Assembly (NCBI GenBank): GCA_011800805.1 | Contig: MPNW01000014.1 | Coordinates: 300,744 to 364,743, forward strand | Length of the DNA stretch: 64,000 nt | Source: Hirudo medicinalis | Taxonomy: Eukaryota; Annelida; Clitellata; Hirudinida; Hirudinidae | Direction of reading: 5' to 3' | In this document: positions 1-19,255 of the stretch, one piece after another | How positions within the stretch are numbered: the stretch's first letter is position 1 | How the letters are laid out: each line of letters opens with the position of its first letter | Position numbers and translations under genes: made by a program | Notes under the pieces: model-generated | What the model saw: the letters and a program-made list of their open reading frames with translations, nothing else | Told to the model about the DNA's origin: nothing | Databases searched by the model: none

Positions 1-7416
<7,416 letters not shown>

Positions 7417-8765
7417 TTCATAATTTGTCACCAGGCGGTGGTCTGGAACATAAAAACTTCTGATTAGAATTTTTGCCATATTTTGCTTATGTGCTTCTAC
7501 AGTTATTCGAGTTGAACTTAAACTATTCGACATTTATCATTGAATTATTGCCAAGTTTAAACATTTATTTATCTAATTATCACTTAAGATGCTTTGATTT
7601 GGGAAAGGTTTGTTATTGTCCACCATGGTTTGGAATAATTTTGATTTCACCCTTCTGTTATGGCAGTCGTGCTAGTGACGCTACATCATTAATCACATTG
7701 TTCAATAAATCTGCTTTTCGTTTATGTGCTCTTTTTCCAGGGAAGGTTTTGCTGCAGTGTGGGTCTTGCCCCTTGACTTTGTGGTGTATGGAAGCATGAA
7801 CTTACTGACAAAGCTGGCTTCAGGAGGTTGCATTCTCGGAAGAATTGGCCTCTGAATTATTAGTTGGGTTTGGGTTCGACGTAGCGGAGAAATACAATGG
7901 ATCGGAGTTTCAGGGATAACTGGTATTACTGCACGAAACTGTGCTGTCCAATTTTGAAATAGCTAACTTTGCAGAGAGAGACCTGGTCTCTGGCAAACTT
8001 AATTCACACCTTATTACTTGGATCGTGCGAATTTAGTTATGATAGCTCGATTCGCTTCAACCATAGTCAAGCCTAGCCGGGCTCGTAGTGCAGAACGCTT
8101 CGAAAGAGTATCGAAAGAAAGAATAAAAGTCGGGATAAGGGATCATCAATAAAAGACTACGCACAAAGAGTGGCTTTTGTGGACAAGGGGAGAGGTGAGT
8201 TTAAGATAACGTGGATCACCGCACAAAAAGAACTTTCCATGCAAGAAAATTGATGACAAAGAACGGGAATTAAAAATGACAAAGTTTTCGCGGATGTCTT
8301 TTGTGAATGATCCCTAAGGGAAAAATCTAGAAATAATTAAAAGGAATACTCACCGAAATCATTTGATCAACAAATCATGATTTTCGAGAAGAGATACTTT
8401 TATTCAACTATCCTAAAAGAAAGTAATATTAACAATATAAAGTATATAGTTCAAAAAGTCAACGATTTTATGTCGTTTTTATTGTTCAAAAGCAGGCAGC
8501 TATCGGCTTTTGGTACCAAAAAAATCATTTAAATCAATAAGCACCTCTTATTAATGACTTAATTGAACTGATTGGGAAATAAGTGCAACTTTTTTTTGAA
8601 AATTTGACAATACTTTAACAATATTTTAATCATTTTTCTTAATTTGCAACATAATATTATCACATTTATTTGTAAGGATTGAAATATGTAATTTTTCTAC
8701 CATCGCCATATTGTTTACATCGAGGGATCCTTGGTTTGTTTTACTGCCGACTTGCTTGCGTCGCT
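7417..8765. other. Spacer between dynein and the RBM gene
   Basis: Holds the dynein 3' UTR (polyadenylation signal at 7704) and the upstream region of the next gene. About 7730-8240 is visibly less AT-rich than the rest, but I found no open frame, tRNA or rRNA there. From about 8240 the sequence is AT-rich and featureless. Confidence 0.6.
7704..7709 (+). terminator. Polyadenylation signal for dynein
   Basis: AATAAA 288 bases after the dynein stop codon, within TTCAATAAATCTG. The position suits a 3' UTR of about 300 bases. Confidence 0.5.
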
Positions 8766-11700
8766 ATGAAGTTGCGGGATGTAGATGCTCTGAAGACATG
8801 GCTAAGAGAAACAGTTTTGTTGATGTAATGTTGAATTTTATGCATTAAATTTTAATTACATCAATGTGTCTTATCGTATGGCGATTGGATGTTGAAATTC
8901 TCCTACATAAGAATACCATTTTTTTGTATGTTAAGTATATCAAAATTGAGTCATACTCAACATTAGAGATGGATGAGCTTTGTTAATGTAGTAAATTAGC
9001 CAGATTTCTAAAATGATACTTCAAAATTGCTAAAAAAGATACTATGCAAGTTATGGCATAAGCCCAAAATTTATTTATTTTTCAACAAATTGAAATTGAC
9101 CGCTAACACAAATTTGTAAGTAATGAAAATGAACAGTAAGTAAGAATAGATAAAAACTTGTAAAGAAGCTATCAATAACATTTAGTGCACATCTTGGAAG
9201 ATGCAAATCTATCAATAAATGCTTATCAATGTGTGAATTAACCATGTTTAAATTGAGCTTCGACAAGAGTTACATTCCTGGCGCATTCAAGAGTTTCTAT
9301 CTCATCGCAGCTGCAAGTATTTGTGAGCAAAGGCTTGCCTGTTGATATCCAAAAATGTCCACATAACCTTTGAAATCTTTGTCTTTTCAACAAACAAGTT
9401 TTTTGTCATTCAGCTCAATACAAACTTTAGTACAAAGAGAATGTGGTCTCTTTTCTCAATCAAACATAAAGCAGTCATGAGTTAATTTAACTCTGCACAA
9501 AATATTCATAATAATTTTATTATGGTGAAAAACTGATTGAGCCTGTTTCAATAGAGGGTTATGAGTCATGTTTAATGTTGTTTTCATCCAGGGTTCAACA
9601 TTATGTTACAATGATAATCCTTAACTAGGCATAATTTAAATTGACAGATTTATGCAAATTAATTTAATATATTAAAAAATGAAATATGCTGCTGTAATTG
9701 TTGTCAATAACTTCTCTAAAAATTTTGCTTATGTAAGAACATTCCTGGTAAAAGATTAGCGTAATATTCTATTGGAGTGGTTGGGCTCAAAATGCTTAGA
9801 TCAACAAGATATAAATAGCTTATCAGCTGAGGCTGTTTAAATGCCCATGTGGCAAACTCAGATGAACATTTAATGAGTTACCAGACTTTTTTTTTATAAA
9901 AGTTCACAGTTAAGCTGATGCTTTGTTTTCTTCCATGCTCAGAAGCGACGCAGAACCCGATGACTTGGCCAAGTACATCGTGGCCCTCTTGAGGAAAGAT
10001 AAATCGGAGAGGGAATTGGAAGATCTGTGTGAGAAGGAACTTCAAATCTTCTTCAGGGAAAGTAAGTTTAAGTCATGATTGAGCAATTAGAATTTGTGGC
10101 CACCAAAATCATTGGGAATTGTGTTGAGTAATCTTGGGAGTAATGTGTGGTGTATTTTATTTAGATTAAATTTGTTACTTGCTGATATTATTGCAAAATG
10201 TTTTTGATCTTTATTTATGTACTTAAAACATGATTTTGTGATTTAATCATTTTACAGATACGATGGAATTCCTGTCACAACTATTCTCAGCACTTAAAAC
10301 AGAATCCTACATAACTGAGAAAGTAAGGAAAATCAAGAAGGAATCTGGCACAAATTCTCCGACTAGGCAAGATGTGCTTGGGAGTCGAATGCAACCTCCT
10401 CGAGATGATGATATCCACTCCAAAACGGGCTCAACCAGGTAATTAATGTTCTATCATTGATTAATTTAGCTTCACTCATTTTATACTTTCGTGTTGTTTT
10501 TTCTTAAATTGTGCCAAATCTTTATTTAGTACATTTATGTCTGCATATAGGAATGATGACAAGTACAACATAGAATCTGCAAGGACTAAACAATCCAGAG
10601 GTGAAAACAGAGATTTGAGAAACAGATTGGGAGATGTGAATGCAAGAGATTACAGGAGACATAGGGATGATTATGTGAGTGGACAATGGTGATGTGCCAT
10701 TCAATTCCTAAATGAAATGAGTTTTTGCCTCAACAGGAAAGAAGGGAGCGGAGAAAGAGGAGTAGATCTAGGAGCCCATTTCAGAGGTATTTGTATTTAG
10801 CCGATATTTTGAGTGCCTTTTGTATCCGAATGGGGTTTGAAGGCACTTTTTAATCGATCTACCATTTATATAGCGCCCCTACCCGAGGGCGCTCCTCGGC
10901 GGTGCAGGCTGGGTTGCGAACACGACACATTACGACTGTTGCTATTACGACCGCATGCAGGAACGCAACCCATTCGGCCAACCTGCACGCCAGGTGATTG
11001 ATTCTTTGGCATTACCAATAAAACATTTTATTCGTAAATGAAAATATCGTAAAATGATATTGCACCATTATAAATAGTTAGTAAATGCAGGAGAAGATCT
11101 GGCACAAGCAGACATCACCAGGATGATCTGAGATCATTGAGGCTGAGGAGGAGGTCACGAGAAAGATCGAGATCTCGAGACAGATCGGAGTCAAGATCTC
11201 CTTTCACCCAATCAGGATTCAGGTCGGAAAAGTACTTCTTTCCCAGGCAAAAGACTCCATCTGACGATAAGGATGACCAGATGCACTTCAAAAGAATTTC
11301 AACAGGTAAACTGTAAATTATTGATTGTTTCACATTACAACTGCAATTTGAGGGTGATGTTTCAATCGATATAACTGACTCGTGGTGGTTAAATGTTTTG
11401 GATGAACTTTACAGTGCACAGCAGGAGTAGCAGCACTGATTTGAGGGATGGCAAGGAATACAAGATTACCGAGCCATTGGACGACATCATGAACTGTTGC
11501 AGCTCAACTCCTCAGCCAGGTTTCAGCAACAAATTCAGGAGCAGCCAAGGTTATTTTTTTCTATAAATTGTACTTTTATTGTCTCAGCATTGATCACCTT
11601 AGCATTGATTGTTAATTACAAAGCAATTGATAGTAGCAAATCTTTATTTCAAATGCTTCAGATATTTGTGAAGAGTCCTCTATGCAAGGTCGTATTCCTT

Positions 11701-14686
11701 CCTCAATCCCCGCCAGTGATTCCTCTGTCATTGTCATGACGACTCCTCCAAAAAGCCTACCCTCGTTGGTAACACCTGTTCCACCATCTTTGTCATTGGG
11801 TAAGTGTGAGATCTACTGTTGGAATTTGCTAAATTAAGTTATTATTTAGTAATTCTATTAATCATTGTTGGTGTTGGTTGATACAATTTTCTTTGAAGGT
11901 TTTGGAATTCCCCCTCCCACTGCTCTTTCTCCATTTCCTGCAAAGCTCATTCCAGCTGCTCAGCCAATTCAGTCTGTGGTCTCCAACCATCCACCCCAGA
12001 TTATTCAGCACTTCACTGCTTACCCTCCACCCAGCAATCTTGTGCCTTCAATACCACTGGGATTAAATTTTCAATCTCCTCAGATTATCATTTCCAAGGA
12101 GCCAAGTACGTTTGATTCTCATTTAGACATTGACATTCATTTGGTAGTTATTACATTTATTGTCCTCCAATTAGTAGCATCAAGGCAAGTGGTGAGCTTT
12201 GCTAGCTTGAATTCTTTTCCAGCATACGTCGAACAAACGTCCGTCAAGAATCGGCTGGGTTTGTTCTTATTTTATGCAATTATTTTTGACACAAATTGTG
12301 TTTGCTCAGTTTGTGGTTTCATTTACACATATGTTGCAGGCATTAAATTGGATGGTCAGCAGGGCAGATTTGATGGAAATCTAGACAACACTCTTCTTAT
12401 TAACAACATCCCTCCTTCATTAAATACCATCTCCTCAATCAATCAGCAGTTCTCAAAGTTTGGAACGATCACAAATATCCAGGTATTTTAAACAAGCATT
12501 TTATTTATCATTTTGAACATTTTCTCAGAAAGATTTTGCTTCAAAGGTCCATTATTCTGGCAACCCTAGTTCGGCTCTAATAACCTTTGGGAGTCACTCG
12601 GCTGCTGAATCAGCTTACAATAGTAGTGAACCTGTATTCAACAATCGCTTCATTGAGGTTTTGTGGTATCACGATCCCGCTAAGATCTCCAGGGTTTGTT
12701 GCTCGTCTTGCTTTGATATTCTAATTATATGCTATTTATAGTTCAAATTAAGTTTTTAATTCTAGGTTGTACTTCCTGAGGCCAGAAGGTCAGTAAAAGA
12801 AAGATTAGGTGGTTTAGCATCTGAACCAAAAGTCCAGATTGTTGATGCCAAACCAGAGGAAGAAAAGTATGGTGATGATTCTGCTAAAAATGATAAAGTA
12901 CAGGGATCAGAAGATGTCACAGCACCAGTCAAGTTAATGGAGCAAAAGGTTTGTGTCTTCAGATTTTATGATTTAATGTCATACATTATAAACTGCATGT
13001 TCTGTTCTCATGCAGAGAACTGTTGTTTTGATGCCTTCAAAAAATCCTCCATCACCTTGTGCTTCTCAGTTGTCACAGATGTCCTTCATTTATAATCCTT
13101 CCTCAAAGATCAGGAGAATATCTTCAGTCAACAAAAAAGGAGACCTCATGAAGGTTAAAAAATTATCTCAGCACTAATAAATTGACATAGAATCTAAAAT
13201 TTTCTATTGCTCACTTAATCAGGAAGTGATGAAAAGAAAATTAGAATTGGAAAAGAAGAAGAGGCTCTTCTTTGAGGAGCAGTTGCAGAAGCAGAAAGTA
13301 GGAGTTTTAATTGAGGGATGTGTTCAAATTTAAAAAGAAATTATAATGATGTTTTATGATCAGTCCCTCTTGGAAGAGCTTCAGAAACCCAGTTTATCAG
13401 AAGAAGACAGATTGGCAATGAAAAAGGTTTGAAATGTTCTCACTTTGAGTGTGATCTTTTTATTTAATCAAAAGCTTTTCAATCACAATGTAGAAGTTGA
13501 AGGAGTTGTCTTTGCAAAGTCGCAAGCTGAAATCTGAACTTGATGGAAGCATTGAACTTATGAAGCCTGAAAACTTTCAAGATTCGACATTCCCCTCAAA
13601 TGTTTCTGCACCGGAAGTATTTATCATGGCTGTTGATGATTAGCACTTTATGTGAAGTTGATGGTAACAGTTGCCTCAAACATTTTTAGCTGAAGAAACA
13701 GATTCTAGATGCAGAATTAGACTTGATATCACAGGCAAAGGAAGGGGCTGATACAACAGAACTCGACAACAAAATAAAGATGATGAAGAAACAAGTGAGT
13801 TTAAAAAGAAAATAAGTTCCTGTTAGAAGTAATGTCTATCCCCTACCTCACTTTTAATCATTTTCAATAGGCTAGCATCATATTTAAAAGGCAAACTAAG
13901 AGACCATTTGCTCAAAAATTTCTTGGCAAGCCAACAAAACCGTTCTTCAAAGTGCAACAGGGAAAGACAGCAAGGCTTCCATCTCAGTATAACTCCCAAA
14001 TGTCATCAAGGCTCATCGATCGCAGGCCAAAACAACTCATAGTGTCTGGATTTCAATCTGAAAAGAAAAACGCTGTAATCGCCCATCTTGGGGTAAGTTG
14101 TATTAGCTGAGCTGTAGACTTAGATTGGCTCTTAATAATTATCAATGCAACAGAAATTTGGCAAGATGGAGAAGTTTGAAGATGTTGGGGGAAAAGAAGA
14201 GAGCATTATTGTTACTTATGCCACCAGGAAAGAAGCTGAGCAGGTACTCCCTAGTCACTTTAAAGATATTTTTTGATAAATCATGGTTAAAATGTTTAGG
14301 TGCATATATGCACTTATCAACCCATTCTGTGACAGGTTGCCCGAATGGCTGCAGACTTTGAGGATGGGAAACTTGCATTCTCATGGGCAAAAACATCCAC
14401 CTCCAGCTACACATCCTTAACAGAAACCCCTCAAGAAAGTGAAACAAGCCTCTTAAAAGAAGCTGATGAAGAGGACGATGATGATGATGATGACAGTGAC
14501 ACTATGATTGAGCTCATGATTGAAGATGATGGAACCACTGATCTTGTTGAGAATTCTGTGAGTTCCCCAGCATTTCAGAAGCTTTAGCTATTACGTCTGT
14601 TTAAATTGATTTATATTATTTTTTCACCAATTTACATTTGTGTTCTACAGCTCATTGATGGTGAGAGCCTGCTCAATCTCCGATGA
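8766..14686 (+). CDS. RBM26: RBM26/RBM27-like RNA-binding protein, without the CCCH zinc finger
   Basis: Nuclear RNA-binding protein of the RBM26/27 family, which acts in poly(A)-tail exosome targeting in mammals. The model gives 952 residues. In order: an N-terminal PWI-like helical domain (DALKTWL, then DDLAKYIVALLRKDKSEREL), an RS/RD-rich stretch around residues 180-250, a Pro-rich linker, RRM1 (about 450-530, LLINNIPPS and NNRFIEVLW), a charged coiled coil (about 660-770), RRM2 (about 818-895, LIVSGF and LAFSWAK) and an acidic tail. No C-x-C-x-C-x-H zinc finger is present where the family normally has one. Exons: 8766-8824, 9943-10061, 10258-10438, 10551-10674, 10737-10786, 11091-11305, 11415-11549, 11662-11799, 11899-12105, 12175-12258, 12340-12482, 12547-12693, 12766-12948, 13016-13153, 13223-13297, 13364-13426, 13494-13616, 13690-13794, 13871-14092, 14154-14243, 14336-14557, 14651-14686. 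The phases sum exactly. RBM26 and RBM27 cannot be separated here. Confidence 0.9.
10872..10991. repeat. GC-rich imperfect palindrome inside an RBM intron
   Basis: A GC-rich block in an AT-rich intron (10787-11090). It starts with a perfect 7-bp stem, AGCGCCC (10872-10878) and GGGCGCT (10887-10893). It continues with long imperfect arms: GTGCAGG at 10902-10908 pairs with CCTGCAC at 10982-10988, and GGGTTGCG at 10911-10918 pairs with CGCAACCC at 10964-10971. It looks like a small inserted foldback element; the family was not identified. Confidence 0.6.
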
Positions 14687-15101
14687 TTCACATCCCATTT
14701 CAACCGCTGTTAGAAGGACGCTCAGATGCTTGTATTTATGAAGTTATTGTTTCATAATTGGTCGATTAATGTAGGGAGGCTCTGAAAATTGCGTTACAAA
14801 TACAATGACTTGCAAACTGTTTCATTCTCTAATCGATCCTCTGACATTTGAATGGTGGTGTAACACAATGATTTGTGGGTATTTCTGGGACTTTGTGCAT
14901 AAACTCATATTAATTGCAAATAATGTTCTTGTTGCAGTTAGAACAAACTGACCATCAAAATATTTCTAGAGTTGGAAAATTTATTCAAACTCTTTTAATT
15001 TACATCAGCATCTAGAAATGGTCCGATGAACTTCATTATAGACAAAACATATAAAATGTTTGTTTACGCATAAAAACATTGAAGGGACAAAATAATTGCA
15101 T
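14687..15101. other. Convergent 3' regions of the RBM and SH3BP2 genes
   Basis: Tail-to-tail spacer of 415 bases holding both 3' UTRs. No coding signal was seen. Confidence 0.6.
14980..14985 (-). terminator. Polyadenylation signal for the SH3BP2-like gene
   Basis: AATAAA on the minus strand (TTTATT on +), about 120 bases past the stop at 15102. Confidence 0.45.
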
Positions 15102-18100
15102 CTATTCATATTGCTGCACTGTATAGGGATCCTTGAGCTTAGTGTTTCTGTTTGGCAGAGGATGAGTTCGATAATGAAGGATGAGACTGTTGATGTCATC
15201 AAAGCATTTATCTTTCTTTGCCAAAAACAAATTGTCGTTCTAGTAGGAAAATGTTTCAGCATTACTTCAAACAGTGGACTAAATTTAAAAACTAAAAATG
15301 CAAACATTAGCAAGACTATGAATTGTGATTGTAGTTCATTTATGTAGAGTTCAGCATCAGAATAACTTCTTGTTAAGCGTTTATGCAGTGCTCCTTCCCG
15401 AGCCAATATGCGGAAGGCATTGTTGGCTCAGCATATTCTAGAATTTATAAATTCAATGGCAAGATTATTGATTGTTGCAGCAAAAAGATATTTCAAAGAA
15501 CAATCAAGTTTATTTCTAGTAAAATTATTCAAAGATCAATTTATAGGCAAATTTTATAATGGATCCAAGCAACCTACTTCTTTAAATATTTTATATTTTC
15601 TGGCAAAATAATCTGAAATCACCAGTAGGACCTGGAAATAGAATGAATGTTAGAACTCAGTTGAAGTGGTTTTTGTGACACCTCAATAAAATGATTCATA
15701 CATCACAGCCATCTTTACTACGTCTGATCATGTAGCTTCCTTCACGACCGTACTTGACCAAGATTCTGAATTATTCAAATTTAATTATTACTAAAATCAA
15801 ACAAGTCAAATAAAACCTTTACACCTCTTCCCTTGTTCTGGGGTGCCATTCCATCTGGCAGAGCTTTCTAAATTGGGCTGGAATATTAATTAATTATAAA
15901 AGTTAACTATTATCTATAACTGTGCAATGCTTTTAAGTTCAAATAAAACCGATATCCTACATATGACTAATGACGATCTCCACATTGAAAGAGAGCATTA
16001 AAATAAAATATTAAAGCTAATTTAAATATTAAAGAACCAGAAGTTGCACTTCAAATTGGTTGAATTTCTGAAAAAAATTAGTATACCTAATTAATCCCAG
16101 AACACACCATCATCAAATTAGAACATGAAATAACCTTCTCTTTTAGAGGTTTTGGTGGAACATCTGATGGTAGGGTGAAAAGAATGTATCAGCAATCTAA
16201 TTATGATAATCTATTGTCATGGCACTGAGAACTCACTTGGTTTCTTAGAATGGCCATTGCTGACATTTCCAGTTTTTAAAGCAATAATATTGGTAGGCGG
16301 TAGAGGGAGGCTGGGGATATCTTCTTAAACAAAGAAATTTTAAGCTTTAATATTTTAATAGACATTTTAATCGAACTTTGAAATTAAATTTAATATTAAA
16401 GTTGTATTCAGCTGAAAAAAGAATTTACAGAACAATTACGTTCCAGATTTTGAATTAAAAACACTCAATTAAATGAATCAATAAAAAACAAAACAAAATC
16501 AATTGCCATCTCACCTCTTGGGAAATGGTATGCATCTTCAAGGTCTGAATCTGAATATTGAGCATGTGTATTTAATGAGAAAAGGTAATACATGTCATAA
16601 AATTACAAATAACACTTTATGGAAATTAATAAGAAAGACACGTGAATGAATAATTGCCAACCGGCTTCAGTCCCGCTCGAGCAAATACTCTTCACTTTAT
16701 CAAAAAAATCTCTTGTAGAAATTGGAACATCAGTGTCACCACTGCTTTGATCTGTGTCTGGTTCTATGCTGGTTCATAATGAATGAAGAAATGAAAAACT
16801 CACCTAAAAATAAATAATTCTATTTAAGAAATACTTACTCAATTCTGTGAACCTTCAGCATCTCATTCCTGATTGCTATCATCCATTCCTAAAATTATTA
16901 AATTTTTGCCTGAAACTTCTGCAAAGAACAGAAAAACTGATGCCTGCCAACATGTTTTAAAATGGAGCCATAAATTATGATAAATATCTGAATAATTTGT
17001 AACAACATAGAGTTCAACAAAATAAAATGAATGAAACTGCAGCATAGTCTATTTCAAGGAAATGCCCAATAGATCTTTGTAAGACCATTACATCATGACA
17101 TCGATCTATTATTAGAAATCTATTAAATTAATTCTTCATTCAGGAAGTGTCAATTCTCTACTTTAACTCGTACTTTCACAGAAATCAGAGGCTTTCTCTT
17201 TCCCAGATATCAAATATCTTTTATTTTTTAAAAATGGTTTTAGGCAAATCATTTATTCATAACAAATAATTTATAAAATCTTATTAAAGTGTTCTTTTAA
17301 ATTTCTTTATATGTATTTATATCTTTCGGAGCACCATCTGCCACAGTCATTATCTAGACTTGCTTACATATGAAGTTCTGCAGTTCCAAAATAACTGACT
17401 TGAGGCCTTTCTATAATTATCAGATCAATTCTTTCACAATCTTTGTAAATTCTAGTACTTTATAAGTAACTTTTAACAAATCTAAATGATTACAATTATG
17501 AAGTAACATGACAAATACAATTTTATTGGCTGCTAAAGTAGACTTACGGATCTTTCTGTTTGTGAATCAGCTGAAAAATATTTAACTTGTTCCTTTGAAT
17601 CGAGCGCATAACAAATTTGGAAGGGGAAAGCAGCCTCTTTAGTTACTACTTCCGGTGCCTTCGAAATTCTTCAAAAATATAAGTAAGCCAATCAAACCAT
17701 TATTTAAATAGAATGTGTAAATAAATGGCTTACTCGTTATAACCAAACAATGAAAATGCCTTTTCGTATGATCCATCACCCTCGTTCTTGAAAATATATA
17801 AACATCCATCTCTAAGGACGACTAATTTTTTCTCCCCTAGTTATTTAATAAATTTTATAGTGTCTGTATTATTATAAGTGTATTGAAAACGTAATATCCG
17901 CAAGCTATCACGAAATGTTGATTCTTAATAATACACCTAAGAATTTCTTCTGTATTAAAATCGACTCACACACTATTCTAAAAAACTTTTTTTTGATTTT
18001 CTTCTTTAGCCATCCATGTTTTCCATCTATTTTCAGTTGACTGTAAGCTGGAATTAAAAGACATTCTAATCAATCAATAAAGGAAGTTTGCTCAAGGTTC

Positions 18101-18469
18101 TGAAATGTTAACAAATTTCTAAGGAGAATTCTAGACTTTACATATGCATTTGACTTTATATTTGCCCTGCATCAAAACAACTGAAACATACTTATCATCA
18201 ATTTATTTGTGACTGCTTAACAAATCATTCAAGAATAATTTGTAAAAAAAGTAAGAATTTATGGATGGTTGCCTCATCATTTTAACAGAGTAAATACGTG
18301 CCTATATAAATACATACATTCGCATTAATAATTTACATTTCAACAATCAGATTTGTCATTTCTCACTCTCGGTTCATGGCCATTGTTATCTTTAAAAAAT
18401 TATAAATATCCACTCACGTTTGTATTCTATCGGTTGGGGAACGTTGAAAATAAAAGTATGGCTTGACAT
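15102..18469 (-). CDS. SH3BP2: SH3BP2-like adaptor with PH and SH2 domains
   Basis: Cytoplasmic signalling adaptor. The model gives 323 residues. PH domain about 25-135: HGWLKKK, LRDGCLYIFKNEG, AFSLFGYNE, FPFQICYALDSKEQ, and the closing helix with the invariant Trp in SEWMIAIRNEM. Short linker with an acidic/Tyr patch (DLEDAYHFP) and Pro-rich PSLPLPP and VPPKPLKEKP. SH2 domain about 225-315: W in ARWNG, phosphotyrosine-binding Arg in GSYMIRRS, then KYKIFKE, NSLILHYRTHPLP and a final DPYT. Domain order and local sequence match SH3BP2 and not other PH/SH2 proteins. Exons 5' to 3': 18469-18418, 18047-17970, 17836-17734, 17668-17548, 16888-16839, 16768-16662, 16550-16515, 16323-16237, 16163-16135, 15877-15825, 15765-15702, 15631-15578, 15239-15102. 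All phases agree. It is much shorter than the vertebrate protein (about 560) because the linker is short. Upstream it faces CUSTOS head to head. Confidence 0.85.
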
Positions 18470-19255
18470 TATTGCAAAATCTGGCTGTGATAATAAAATA
18501 ACGTCTCTGTAAGGGGTTTAAATTAGAGAAAAAAAGTTAAATTAATGTAATATGACACCAAAGTGCTGCTGATAAGGTCGCTTTAACTAAATTCGACGAC
18601 AAATGAAAAAAAACATCTCATTCATTTTTCACATTACATAACATCACCATTATGGAATTGTTGGAGAACAAGTCATTTCATAAGATTCAATTTTAAGGTA
18701 TGAAACTCACAAACCAGGAAGTTTTAGTATCCAGCAAAACCTTAAATAATGTACTAATTAGATTTTATTAGTGATGTTAATTTGTACATATTATAATCAG
18801 CAGGTATAAATAAGCTAAAGACCTGTTAATACAACTCAATCAGATACAATTGAACGGCCTTGGTTAGCCCTACTGAACCTGGTTAGTTGGCCTCAATTGT
18901 TTTGCTTTTAGGGAAAACCTTTTACGCTCTATTACTATTTGATTGTAGATGTTTAAATAAATAAATTAAACAGACTTTTAGAAGCATAATTTATCTGTAA
19001 TCAAATGTTATTATTAAATGTGCATTCACGAAGTGAACAAATGAATAACCTGTTTGAAACGCAAGTAAAAAATTTGGGTCTCTGTTTAGCTAACAAATAA
19101 TTTAATTTAAAACCAGAAAAAATTCTTTTGCGAATACTTTTTCTCTTTAACAGCTTGAGCGATGTTATAAAATATGAAATCATCTCCAGCCTCGTTTTTT
19201 TGCGCCATTACGCAATTTCTTTACAGAAGGTTCTTTCTGGCTAATTGAGCGAAAG
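18470..19255. promoter_or_regulatory. Divergent promoter region, SH3BP2-like / CUSTOS-like
   Basis: 786 bases separate the two start codons of opposite genes, so both promoters must lie here unless 5' introns extend them. It is AT-rich; I saw no clear TATA or other named element. Confidence 0.35.

Noticed and set aside
7865..7885. tRNA B-box-like GGGTTCGA
   Set aside because: No matching A-box or cloverleaf upstream.
7910..7925. Possible 28S rRNA fragment (CAGGGATAACTGG)
   Set aside because: Only 13 bases agree and the flanks do not resemble any rRNA I know; most likely chance.
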